Origin: Flavobacteriaceae bacterium PS02336
GTDB lineage: Bacteria > Bacteroidota > Bacteroidia > Flavobacteriales > Flavobacteriaceae
DNA length: 64,000 nucleotides
Assembly: GCA_029960065.1 (NCBI GenBank)
Contig: JASCOF010000001.1
Coordinates: 1,240,001 to 1,304,000 of the forward strand
Reading direction: 5' to 3'
Made by a program: the position numbers and the translations under genes. The notes under the pieces were generated by a model, which was not told the origin of the DNA, did no database searches, and worked only from the letters and a program-made list of their open reading frames with translations. Shown here piece by piece: positions 1 to 7,794 of the stretch (position 1 is the first letter of the stretch; each line of letters starts with the position of its first letter).

Positions 1-507
1 GTTGAGATCACTTTCGACACCATCATTTACTGTGTTTGATTCCTTTAATTTTGTTTGAAGTGGTTTCTCTTCTTTTTTTTCTTCTTTTTTCTGAGCCTTT
101 TTGTCTTCACTTTCGCAGTCTGCACATTTTTTCTGCACTTTCTTGTCTTCTTCTTTTTCTCCTTTTTTCTGTACTTTTTTATCTTCTTCTTTATCGGATT
201 TCTTTTGTACCTTTTTGTCTTCTTCCTTTTCTTTACCCATTTTTTGCAAAGGCTGTTCTTGTGCCAGGTCTTGTTTTTGAACGGTTGAAATGGTTTCTGA
301 AATTGGTTTCTGCTGTACCGCTTCTTCGCTTCTTGATTGTAAAAGTCCTCCCGTTTTACGGTTGTTAACTACTTTATCGGCAACATTATCGGCTTCAGTT
401 TCATATTTGTCTCCGACAGCGCCTGTAGTAAGCTTTTTTTGAACTTTTGGTCCAAAAAAAGGCGTAGGAGACGGGGCAGCTATTTTTTTTTGTTCAAACT
501 CTCTCAT
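1..507 (-). CDS. eCIS-associated DUF4157 protein (N-terminal part, runs off the window)
   Basis: The reading frame opens at an ATG at 505-507 on the minus strand and stays open to position 1, giving 169 visible residues and no stop. Residues about 17-49 contain FFGPKVQKKLTTGAVGDKYE followed by an EADNVADKVV segment. This is the hallmark start of the DUF4157 domain found in proteins linked to contractile injection systems. A Lys/Glu-rich low-complexity stretch follows, with about three EEDKKVQKK repeats and then a CADC motif (CxxC). DUF4157 proteins usually continue to an HExxH-like segment, which would lie outside this window. It is the last visible gene of the eCIS run, 34 bases after the stop of the preceding gene. 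The domain call is seen in sequence; a role as cargo or cargo-associated protein is inference. Confidence 0.85.
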   Translation of the reverse strand, partial: MREFEQKKIAAPSPTPFFGPKVQKKLTTGAVGDKYETEADNVADKVVNNRKTGGLLQSRSEEAVQQKPISETISTVQKQDLAQEQPLQKMGKEKEEDKKVQKKSDKEEDKKVQKKGEKEEDKKVQKKCADCESEDKKAQKKEEKKEEKPLQTKLKESNTVNDGVESDLN

Positions 508-540
508 GATCTTACCATTTTGGGTTTATAGTTTGTTTAA

Positions 541-1401
541 TTAAACAAACTGCGGATTATTCGCCATAATACCTTCTTTCTCTAATGCATTTTTTATTTC
601 CTTATACCAATACGGAAATATTTTAGAGAGCCGAAGTTCAATCTCTTCAACAACATATTTTTCATATTTTTTCATTCCAAAAAAATGAGAATACCCAATA
701 CTGTCTGCATACTTTCCTTGCTCTCTTATGTTTTCTCCTTTTAAAACTATGGTCGGATTATTGTTTTTATAATCCAATAAGGACGCAAGAGTATATTGTT
801 CAATTAAAATACAAGTCTCATAGCCTTCTTGTTTCAGTACATCAAAGCTTTTTTGGTTTTCTAAATATATTTTCTCCAAATCATAATAGCTTTTTATAAA
901 TTCATCACGAAGCTTGAGATCATTAAAACCAAATACGCCGCAATTATAGGAATAGCCTAAATTGGAATGCCAATACGGCAAATTATTAGCGTATTTAGTA
1001 AATAATTCTACCTGCTTTTTATAATGGATTTCATAAGTATCTTCTTTGCGTTCTACGATAACATCATCAAAACTAAAATCTATTTTTTTCTTAATAAATA
1101 TGTCGGTGTCTATATGGACAAAGGGTTTTGTCTGCAATTCCATAGCATTAATTTTAGATTTCATCCAAAGATCAATTCTGTTTTCCTTTTGCACTTTGGT
1201 AACAGCGCAAGGAAGCATGTATAGAAACTCAAAACCTTTTTCATCTACATAAAGTTCAATATCATCGTACCACAAATGACTATACAATATACTTAGGGCC
1301 GTCATGTAGATGGTTTCCTTTAGTTTGTCTCCCATATTCCATCTATTGTTCATTATCGGCAGTACATCAAGGCTATAAATGATCTTGTGTCTTTGTTTCA
1401 T
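541..1401 (-). CDS. Glycosyltransferase-like protein (DUF6734-like), paralogue 2
   Basis: Encodes about 286 residues starting MKQRHKIIYSLDVLP. A longer frame opens at 1461, but it overlaps the preceding gene by 49 bases. The ATG at 1399-1401 lies just after that gene's stop and aligns with the start of the neighbouring paralogue, so I prefer it. The protein shares the whole length of the upstream gene: IIYSLD near the N-terminus, ETIY-TALSILYSHLWY, FLYMLPC, WMKSKI, TKPFVHID, an acidic DTDIFIKKKI segment, YNCGVFGF, and a C-terminal LFPYWYKE-type block. The DxD-like acidic motif and overall layout suggest a nucleotide-sugar transferase fold. I recall such proteins as DUF6734, but the family name is not certain. 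The position at the distal end of the eCIS operon suggests cargo or a modifying enzyme; this is inference. Confidence 0.75.
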   Translation of the reverse strand: MKQRHKIIYSLDVLPIMNNRWNMGDKLKETIYMTALSILYSHLWYDDIELYVDEKGFEFLYMLPCAVTKVQKENRIDLWMKSKINAMELQTKPFVHIDTDIFIKKKIDFSFDDVIVERKEDTYEIHYKKQVELFTKYANNLPYWHSNLGYSYNCGVFGFNDLKLRDEFIKSYYDLEKIYLENQKSFDVLKQEGYETCILIEQYTLASLLDYKNNNPTIVLKGENIREQGKYADSIGYSHFFGMKKYEKYVVEEIELRLSKIFPYWYKEIKNALEKEGIMANNPQFV

Positions 1402-1412
1402 ATAGTTTTGTT

Positions 1413-2240
1413 TTAAACGATGCCTTCTTTCTCTAAAGCGTTCTTTACTTCTTTGTACCAATACGGAAACAGTTTAGAAAGCCTGTTTTCTATTTCTTGA
1501 ACAATTTCAATTCTATATTTTTTTTGACCTGCAATATGTGTGTAACCAATTCTATCTGCCAGCTGACTGTTTTCGAATAAGTTTTTTTTCCAAAGCAATA
1601 GTGTTGGTTTAATATTATGGTGATGTAATAGTGATGCTAGATTATATTGTTCTAAAACAATACAAGGTTCTACTCTTGCTATTTCTGGATTGTTATTTTT
1701 TATAAAAATTTCTTCTAAAGCATAAAAAGCTTTTAAAAACTGATCCCGAAGTTCGAGGTCTCTAAAACCCAATACGCCGCAATTAAATGCATATCCTAAA
1801 TCGGGTTTCCAATAGTCTAAATCCTGCGTATATTGATTAAAAAAATCCAGACGATATTGGTACATGCTGTATAATTCGTAATCATTTTGTTCAACAATTA
1901 CCTTTTCAAAATCAAAATTTATTTTTTTCTTTATAAAGGCATCATTATCAAGATGTATAAAAGGTTTAGTTTGTTTTTCGATTACATCAATTTTCGATTT
2001 CATCCAAATCACAGTGTCTTCGTTACTGCTTATTTTCGTCACTCTGCAGGGAAGCATGTACAGAAATTTGTAAGCTGTTTCATCTGCATAAAGTTCAATA
2101 TCCTGATACCACAAATGGCTGTATAGAATGCTTAAAGCGGTAGAATAAATTGTTTCTTTAAATTTATTCCCTTCGTTCCATCGATTATTACTGATAGGAA
2201 ATGCATCTAAGCTGTAAATTATTCTAGGTTCTTCCCTCAT
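1413..2240 (-). CDS. Glycosyltransferase-like protein (DUF6734-like), paralogue 1
   Basis: Encodes 275 residues starting MREEPRIIYSLDAFPISNNR. Its ATG overlaps the TGA of the upstream nucleotidyltransferase-like gene (ATGA), so translation is probably coupled. It is a clear paralogue of the next gene with the same blocks in order: IIYSLD, KETIYSTALSILYSHLWYQD, FLYMLPC, WMKSKI, TKPFIHLDNDAFIKKKI, FNCGVLGFRDLELRDQF and LFPYWYKEVKNALEKEGI. The HLDND acidic motif is where a DxD metal/nucleotide-sugar motif would be expected. There is no signal peptide and no membrane segment, so it is a soluble cytoplasmic protein or a packaged cargo. A duplicated glycosyltransferase-like pair in an eCIS operon is unusual. 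Function not demonstrated. Confidence 0.78.
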   Translation of the reverse strand: MREEPRIIYSLDAFPISNNRWNEGNKFKETIYSTALSILYSHLWYQDIELYADETAYKFLYMLPCRVTKISSNEDTVIWMKSKIDVIEKQTKPFIHLDNDAFIKKKINFDFEKVIVEQNDYELYSMYQYRLDFFNQYTQDLDYWKPDLGYAFNCGVLGFRDLELRDQFLKAFYALEEIFIKNNNPEIARVEPCIVLEQYNLASLLHHHNIKPTLLLWKKNLFENSQLADRIGYTHIAGQKKYRIEIVQEIENRLSKLFPYWYKEVKNALEKEGIV

Positions 2241-2815
2241 AAAATATTTTTTTTAATAGTATGAATTAAGTTTTTCTCTTCCAGAAAAGTTACATTGTTG
2301 TACAAAGAAGCTTTTCGGCTGTGTTTGTACAATCGTTTCCATTGATAATCGATACCTTTTGCTTCAGAGGTGTTTAGGTGTATTTCATTATTATGATTTT
2401 TTTTGCTTTCTTCAAATGAGGTATGCCAAACCATTTTGCCCAATAAAGGCGATTGTATAAAGGTTGAATTAGAAAAGTCTCTTGAAAAGCTGTCTATATT
2501 AATTGAATTTTCTCCAACTCTGAATATATTTACTAATGCTTCGCCGTTTTTTGTCTTATAGAATTTAGAGAGATATCTCTTTGTTTCCAATTTGTTTGTC
2601 ATAGGCAATAAATCCATTTCGTTTTCAAAAAGCAGATCTATGTCATTAATGGTAATATCATAATATTCACGAAGATTCAGATAATCGGCAATGCCTCCGC
2701 AAAAGACTACTTTAGCCATATTTACATTATTAAATAGAAACGCTAAAGCCATTTGTTGCAGCTGGCGGATATTTTTTTTATCGTATTCTAAAAAAGAGGT
2801 GTTTTCAACGTTCAT
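2237..2815 (-). CDS. Nucleotidyltransferase-fold protein in the eCIS cargo region
   Basis: Encodes 192 residues. Residues about 35-62 contain VVFCGGIADYLNLREYYDIT followed by NDIDLLF. This matches the GG-x-A-x-L ... DIDLL arrangement of minimal nucleotidyltransferase-fold proteins (AbiEii-like or kanamycin-nucleotidyltransferase-like), in which the aspartates bind metal. The remainder has no recognised domain. It is a soluble protein with no signal peptide. The gene starts 11 bases after the tape-measure gene ends and overlaps the next gene by four bases, so it belongs to the same transcript. Candidate roles are cargo toxin, cargo modifier or paired antitoxin-like protein. The fold is moderately supported by motif; the role is inference. 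Confidence 0.7.
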   Translation of the reverse strand: MNVENTSFLEYDKKNIRQLQQMALAFLFNNVNMAKVVFCGGIADYLNLREYYDITINDIDLLFENEMDLLPMTNKLETKRYLSKFYKTKNGEALVNIFRVGENSINIDSFSRDFSNSTFIQSPLLGKMVWHTSFEESKKNHNNEIHLNTSEAKGIDYQWKRLYKHSRKASLYNNVTFLEEKNLIHTIKKNIL

Positions 2816-2826
2816 GTTTTTAATTT

Positions 2827-4377
2827 TTACCAGTTAACATATAGGATTCGTTTTTTCCAAGCCAATTTTATGATGTTCAAATTCCAGCTTAATTTGTCTA
2901 ATAAAATATCTTGTGTTTTTCGCTCTATAAGTATTGTAGGGTTTTCGTCTCCGTTGCTGTTTAGTTTTCCTGGACGCTGCAAAAATTCGTTTTGCAGTAG
3001 TTCTGCCGATGATGATTTCATTATATCCCAATTGCTTAAAACCGCTTGAAGCATCGTGAATCCTTCTTTTTTCATTTCTTCAGAAAGCATAATGTTTCTT
3101 TCAATGGGCCTGTTTATCGGAATATCGCATAAGAATTTTTCGAATCCCATAGCGTTCTCATAATCTTGTTCTTTTCCTGTGGCGATATAATGCAAAAGGT
3201 GTGCGGCAACTTCAGGATTATTGATCGTATTGTTTTGATCAAGTAGTTTGCAATTTTCAAAAAGAGATTTCAAAAAGGGATGAATCAATACTAAACCCGC
3301 ATTGTCAAGATATAAATCGGTGTTATTGGTATCGATTATGTCTTTTTCTTTATCGATTAATTCTTCATTATTATTTGGATTTTTTTCTATTTCTTTTTCT
3401 TTCTCAATTTGTACGAGCTCTTGTTTTTTTACGACAGTTTGTATTCCCTTTTCTTTTAAAATAACTTTATTAAGTTTTTTTTCGATAGCTAAAATAAAAG
3501 CATTAAGATTAGCCAGTAATTTGAGTTCGTTTTGGTTTTCGATCTGCTTTTCAATTTCTTTTAGAAAAAGTTCTTTGTGTTCTAAAAAGTTTTTCTTTTT
3601 ATGAAATTCAAACAAACTGCATATAAAGCTGGAAAGCTTTTGTTTTAAAATTTTATCTCTAGTATTTAGAAGACTTAAAACAACTATTTCCCACATTAAA
3701 AATCTTTGATTCGGGATTAATTGATTTTTTGAAATACTGGTTTCAATTTGTTTTTTTATCGCTTCAATCCTGATTATTTTGGAATTGCTTTGAGCACTAT
3801 TTCTTTTAAATACTATTGTTTTTTTAATAATGGTTACAATTTGGCTGTCACTGAATTGTTTTATAAACCTTGTTCTTGCAATTGAATTTTGGACTGCATT
3901 TGTCCATTTAAATGAGAAAGTATCGTCATTTAATATTTCATCAAATGTTTTATCTTCAACTATTTTAAAGTTGTTATTTAAAGTTATCCACCAAGGGTTT
4001 GTGCCTGTTTCTAAGAAGTGAAAAAAGCTTTCTATTTCTTTTTCTTGTGGTTTGATGCGTTTATAGCCTTCACTATTTTTTTCTTCTTTTTCAAAAACTT
4101 CTTCAACTTGTTCGGTGATATTTTTTAGAATTTGTTCTTTGAAATCTTTAAAATCCAAATTTTGATTGATAGCAATATCAATGTTCAGTTTGTCTAATTG
4201 TATGCTGTGTGAAGGGTTTTTCGAATTCAATTCAGTAAAGTAATTTTCTAAAACCGAGAATATTTCCTTCTGTAAAAACGCATCAATATTGTCCTTGAGA
4301 TAATATCCTTTTTCTTTAGAATTGGTATTTATCTCAAGGAAGACTTTATTGATAATATGTCTATTTGAATTAAGCAC
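2827..4377 (-). CDS. Contractile injection system tape-measure protein (Afp14-like)
   Basis: Encodes 516 residues. The N-terminus (NRHIINKVFLEINTNSKEKG, then SHSIQLDKLNIDI near residue 60) and the C-terminal half (NAGLVLIHPFLKSLFENCKLL region, AAHLLHYIATGKE, RNIMLSEEMKKEGFTMLQAV) are characteristic of the Bacteroidota CIS tape-measure family. The middle is Lys/Glu-rich and probably helical (residues about 270-350), as expected for a length-determining protein inside the tube. Its start overlaps the end of the preceding PKD gene by eight bases. It sets tube and sheath length during assembly in the cytoplasm. Family call confident from motif and synteny. Confidence 0.87.
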   Translation of the reverse strand: MLNSNRHIINKVFLEINTNSKEKGYYLKDNIDAFLQKEIFSVLENYFTELNSKNPSHSIQLDKLNIDIAINQNLDFKDFKEQILKNITEQVEEVFEKEEKNSEGYKRIKPQEKEIESFFHFLETGTNPWWITLNNNFKIVEDKTFDEILNDDTFSFKWTNAVQNSIARTRFIKQFSDSQIVTIIKKTIVFKRNSAQSNSKIIRIEAIKKQIETSISKNQLIPNQRFLMWEIVVLSLLNTRDKILKQKLSSFICSLFEFHKKKNFLEHKELFLKEIEKQIENQNELKLLANLNAFILAIEKKLNKVILKEKGIQTVVKKQELVQIEKEKEIEKNPNNNEELIDKEKDIIDTNNTDLYLDNAGLVLIHPFLKSLFENCKLLDQNNTINNPEVAAHLLHYIATGKEQDYENAMGFEKFLCDIPINRPIERNIMLSEEMKKEGFTMLQAVLSNWDIMKSSSAELLQNEFLQRPGKLNSNGDENPTILIERKTQDILLDKLSWNLNIIKLAWKKRILYVNW

Positions 4378-7300
4378 TAGCTGTAAGGTTTTCTATTTGC
4401 ATGTTTACATTAGAGAGTATAAAATCAATTTTTGCAAATACTTTTGCCATGCCGGACAAGAACTTTTTCAATGATCCGTCAGTATCTGTATTGAATTTTA
4501 TTTCGGCGAAATTTTTAAATAAAACGGTAAAAAGAGATGCTGTTCGCGTAATTTGTTCTTCAAAAGCTTTAAGCGTCTTGGCATCCTGACATCTTAGAAT
4601 AGTATAAAATAATGATGTATTCAAAGAGATAAGTGCGTGTACTGCAGTAATCTGATTTGCATTTTGCGTTCTGATGGCAGTAGCAACAACTGTGGATATT
4701 AAATTGAAATATTCGGGAGTAAATAATTCAGGTAATTTGTCATTTAACTTACCGTTAATATAACTCTCAAGGTCTTTTTGAATTTCGGTAAATCTATTTT
4801 CGGTTTCAGTAATAAAGCGATTAACTTCTCTATTGAATTTATTTGAAACAGCAATTTCCTTGAAATAAGAGGTCGTTTTAAGTGAGTTCTTTACAAATAA
4901 GTCGGCATTCTCAAGACATGCATTTACTTCAGTCACTTTTCTAATTTCAATTGATCTTGGACCATCGGTTACTGAACCGCATTTTCCTTCGGCAGTTAAC
5001 GAAACAGAAATAGAAGATTCATTAAATAAAGAAATTGGTCTTGAGATTGGATCTTTTTTATCTGTTTTTATTACTTCCTTATTTATTTCCCAAGTATACG
5101 CTGCCGCATTGACGGAATTGTTTATTAAAGTTAGAATTCCAGCCACGTCTATATTAAAAGTAAAACTTGCAGTAGGAAGATCTAAAAGTGTAATTACCAG
5201 ATTAGATGGTTTACCGTCTATAGATATGGTTATGCTTGCAGTACCCAAAACGACACTAGCTGGGTTAAATAGAAATTGTCCTCCTTTGTTTATTACACCT
5301 TCTCCAGAAATAACGGCTCCTTTTATATTAGGTTCAATGGTAAGCAGATGAGATGTCTTATCGTTTCTGCAGAACGATACGTTATTTACCAATTTACCAT
5401 CTATGAGTATTTTTGGATCTGAAATTTCAAAACTGACAGGATGAATGATTTGAAAACCACAGTTGCCATTATCAGCACTAAGCATAACATCAAATGTGAA
5501 TTTCTTTTGCGATTCACCATTATACTTGTAGATGTGTTTTATCTCTGTTTTATCATCTGTAACAGGATCAGTTTGGTCTCCAAAATTCCAAGTATATTTA
5601 TTTCCCGTAAGATTTTCTCCTGTTACGGTAAAAGTAACTTCAGTTTCGCTGATTCCTGATGGAGCCGAAGGAACAGCGGTAAAATCGAATTTTGGTTTTT
5701 CGAAAATGGTTATGGCACACTCAGTATCAAAATTATTAACGGTAAAGGTTATGGGCTGACCAATTAACTCTTTGCTCACTAAATTCGGATCAAAAACAAG
5801 AACTCCAAATTCATTTACCGCTATTCCTCCGTTTTGATCCGGTCGAACATTGGCTTTTACAAAACCTCCCGCTGGAGATATTTTAAAAGGCAGAGGAGGT
5901 GTTTTGCTGTCAAAACAAATTTTATCTACGGGTAAAGTAAGCCCGATATTATTTTCGTCACAGCATAAATAAGGCAGCGAAAAATCAGCAACAATTGGAT
6001 TTAAAATTGGGATGCCTTCGGCAAATTTCTCAAAATCACCTGTTAATGATGGTCTGCGACTGTTGTAATAGTAATAATACGGTACTTTTTCTTCCAGATA
6101 GATCATTATAAATGTACCACCTGGAGCCACGCCTGCTTTATGCTCGTAACCATGGTTTTTGTTGAGGTAATATTTAGTGAAATTTTGAATGGTTTTATCC
6201 AGTTCATTAGCATTTACAGCAAGAATCATTATATTGAACCCTAGACCATTATCTAATCTAACTTGCTGAATAGCTTTTAGTGCTTCTTTGTAATTGCGTC
6301 CCTGATGACCTTCTATTCTATAAAAGTCACTGTCAAGATGTATTTCGAGCGGTTTTTTAGTATTTAATAAATCATCGTGGTAACTAATATTGTTTTTTTG
6401 TAATCCTAAAATAGTTTTATCAAAATCCCAGGCGTTAATAAGCAAATCGTTTACATTGTTGTAAAACGGAATGGCTTTTTTGCCCAATTCACCCATTTGC
6501 AAAGAGGGTGTAATTTTTATAAAATCATATAATGGATTGTAGTTTTCTAATAATTGTGCACTTCTCAGAATAAGACTGTATATTTTTTGTCTGGCAGTAT
6601 TTTCGCCATAGCATATTTTTATTTCATCTGTTGTTTCGTCTTTTTCATCTGCAAGACAGTCATTGCAAGCGCTTCCGTTTTCTCCTGTAAGCAAAGGCGA
6701 TTCGTAAAAAGCATGACGAAATTCAAAACAAGGTTCGGTCTTTATTAACTCTCCCAGCATTATATGCTTAGGAAACGCATTAATATCTGGAGAACAGTAA
6801 CTATCTTCTATGGTAAGCAGCAGTGCTTTGACTTCATTATAAGTATCTACAAGATCGTTAAGGAGATCATATCGATATTGAAAATCCGGAGGAAGAACGG
6901 GGTCTCCTTCAAAATTAAATAGTTCGGTTATCTTTTTTTGGATAGCATCTAAAATTAACGGCATATTCAAGCCTGTCAGCAGTTTATTATAGGCATCCTG
7001 CAAATTCGTTACAACATTGTTTTTAAAAATCCCTTTGGTAAAAGATTGTTTTATTGCCTCAAGGTGAACAAAATCATCTGTTTTTAGTACAATTCTGTTG
7101 GATTTTAAGTCTGGTAATGTGTAGTATAAATTAACATAATTGGTTTTACCAATCATGCTGTCATGACTCATTATTTGTGAGGCAACGGCTTTACTGACAA
7201 TTAAAACTTTATAATTGCCTACGATTTCTAATCCCTGATTGTCACAAGAAAGACTTACGCAGAGGTCAGATTCTTTTTCATAAGACTCTAGATATAAAAG

Positions 7301-7783
7301 GATTACAGCATCTTTAAACTCAAATTTTGTATTGGCAGGAAATTCTGCTAAAGCAAAATATGGATCTTTTTCTTTTTTTTGCTGTTCTTCAGTTAAGAGC
7401 TCAAAAAGAGGCAGTTGTTTGTTTGATCCATCATAAAAAAATGGTTTATAATCCGCTTTTGTATTATCGTAGATTTTGCAGTGTGTATAGGTTTTGGAAT
7501 CAAAGTCGATTTTTTTGTTTCCCAATGCATCGGCCTGATATAATTTAAAAAGATCACCATCTGTAGTTATACCAGTTCCCTGCGTTATTGAAATGATGTT
7601 TTGAGCCTCATCAAAAGCAGGATAAAGTCCGCAAACTATACCAACGCCGCTCAGGTAAATGCGGGACAGGCGGTCCTGGTCGTCAAAAAAATCTACAACC
7701 TCATTAAGGTTTCCTTCTGTAAGTACCTGATTCTTTGTGAATCTTCGGTATTGTGTTGTTATTGTTGAAAGTTTTGCTGACAT
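4370..7783 (-). CDS. Large eCIS protein with PKD domain(s), function unknown
   Basis: Encodes 1137 residues with no signal peptide. The N-terminal part (YRRFTKNQVLTEGNLNEVVD, then LSRIYLSGVGIVCGL) resembles proteins that accompany eCIS baseplate genes in Bacteroidota. A PKD/immunoglobulin-like domain lies near residues 695-775, with the typical WNFGD turn. A second, weaker beta-sandwich-like stretch follows around 880-950. The C-terminal 180 residues look helical. The gene sits 11 bases after the second baseplate-J gene and before the tape measure, where tail fibre or peripheral baseplate genes lie in Afp-like clusters. An adhesive or peripheral baseplate role is therefore plausible but inferred. 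No Afp13-type fibre was recognised elsewhere. Confidence 0.75.
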   Translation of the reverse strand: MSAKLSTITTQYRRFTKNQVLTEGNLNEVVDFFDDQDRLSRIYLSGVGIVCGLYPAFDEAQNIISITQGTGITTDGDLFKLYQADALGNKKIDFDSKTYTHCKIYDNTKADYKPFFYDGSNKQLPLFELLTEEQQKKEKDPYFALAEFPANTKFEFKDAVILLYLESYEKESDLCVSLSCDNQGLEIVGNYKVLIVSKAVASQIMSHDSMIGKTNYVNLYYTLPDLKSNRIVLKTDDFVHLEAIKQSFTKGIFKNNVVTNLQDAYNKLLTGLNMPLILDAIQKKITELFNFEGDPVLPPDFQYRYDLLNDLVDTYNEVKALLLTIEDSYCSPDINAFPKHIMLGELIKTEPCFEFRHAFYESPLLTGENGSACNDCLADEKDETTDEIKICYGENTARQKIYSLILRSAQLLENYNPLYDFIKITPSLQMGELGKKAIPFYNNVNDLLINAWDFDKTILGLQKNNISYHDDLLNTKKPLEIHLDSDFYRIEGHQGRNYKEALKAIQQVRLDNGLGFNIMILAVNANELDKTIQNFTKYYLNKNHGYEHKAGVAPGGTFIMIYLEEKVPYYYYYNSRRPSLTGDFEKFAEGIPILNPIVADFSLPYLCCDENNIGLTLPVDKICFDSKTPPLPFKISPAGGFVKANVRPDQNGGIAVNEFGVLVFDPNLVSKELIGQPITFTVNNFDTECAITIFEKPKFDFTAVPSAPSGISETEVTFTVTGENLTGNKYTWNFGDQTDPVTDDKTEIKHIYKYNGESQKKFTFDVMLSADNGNCGFQIIHPVSFEISDPKILIDGKLVNNVSFCRNDKTSHLLTIEPNIKGAVISGEGVINKGGQFLFNPASVVLGTASITISIDGKPSNLVITLLDLPTASFTFNIDVAGILTLINNSVNAAAYTWEINKEVIKTDKKDPISRPISLFNESSISVSLTAEGKCGSVTDGPRSIEIRKVTEVNACLENADLFVKNSLKTTSYFKEIAVSNKFNREVNRFITETENRFTEIQKDLESYINGKLNDKLPELFTPEYFNLISTVVATAIRTQNANQITAVHALISLNTSLFYTILRCQDAKTLKAFEEQITRTASLFTVLFKNFAEIKFNTDTDGSLKKFLSGMAKVFAKIDFILSNVNMQIENLTASA

Positions 7784-7794
7784 GGCAATAGTTT

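Noticed and set aside
36..368. Plus-strand frames rich in Phe/Leu/Ser over the first 370 bases.
   Set aside because: They are antisense to the Lys/Glu-rich repeat of the DUF4157 gene, whose domain motif is clear on the minus strand.
2834..3031. An arginine-rich 65-codon minus-strand frame inside the tape-measure gene.
   Set aside because: A shifted-frame shadow of the tape-measure C-terminus.
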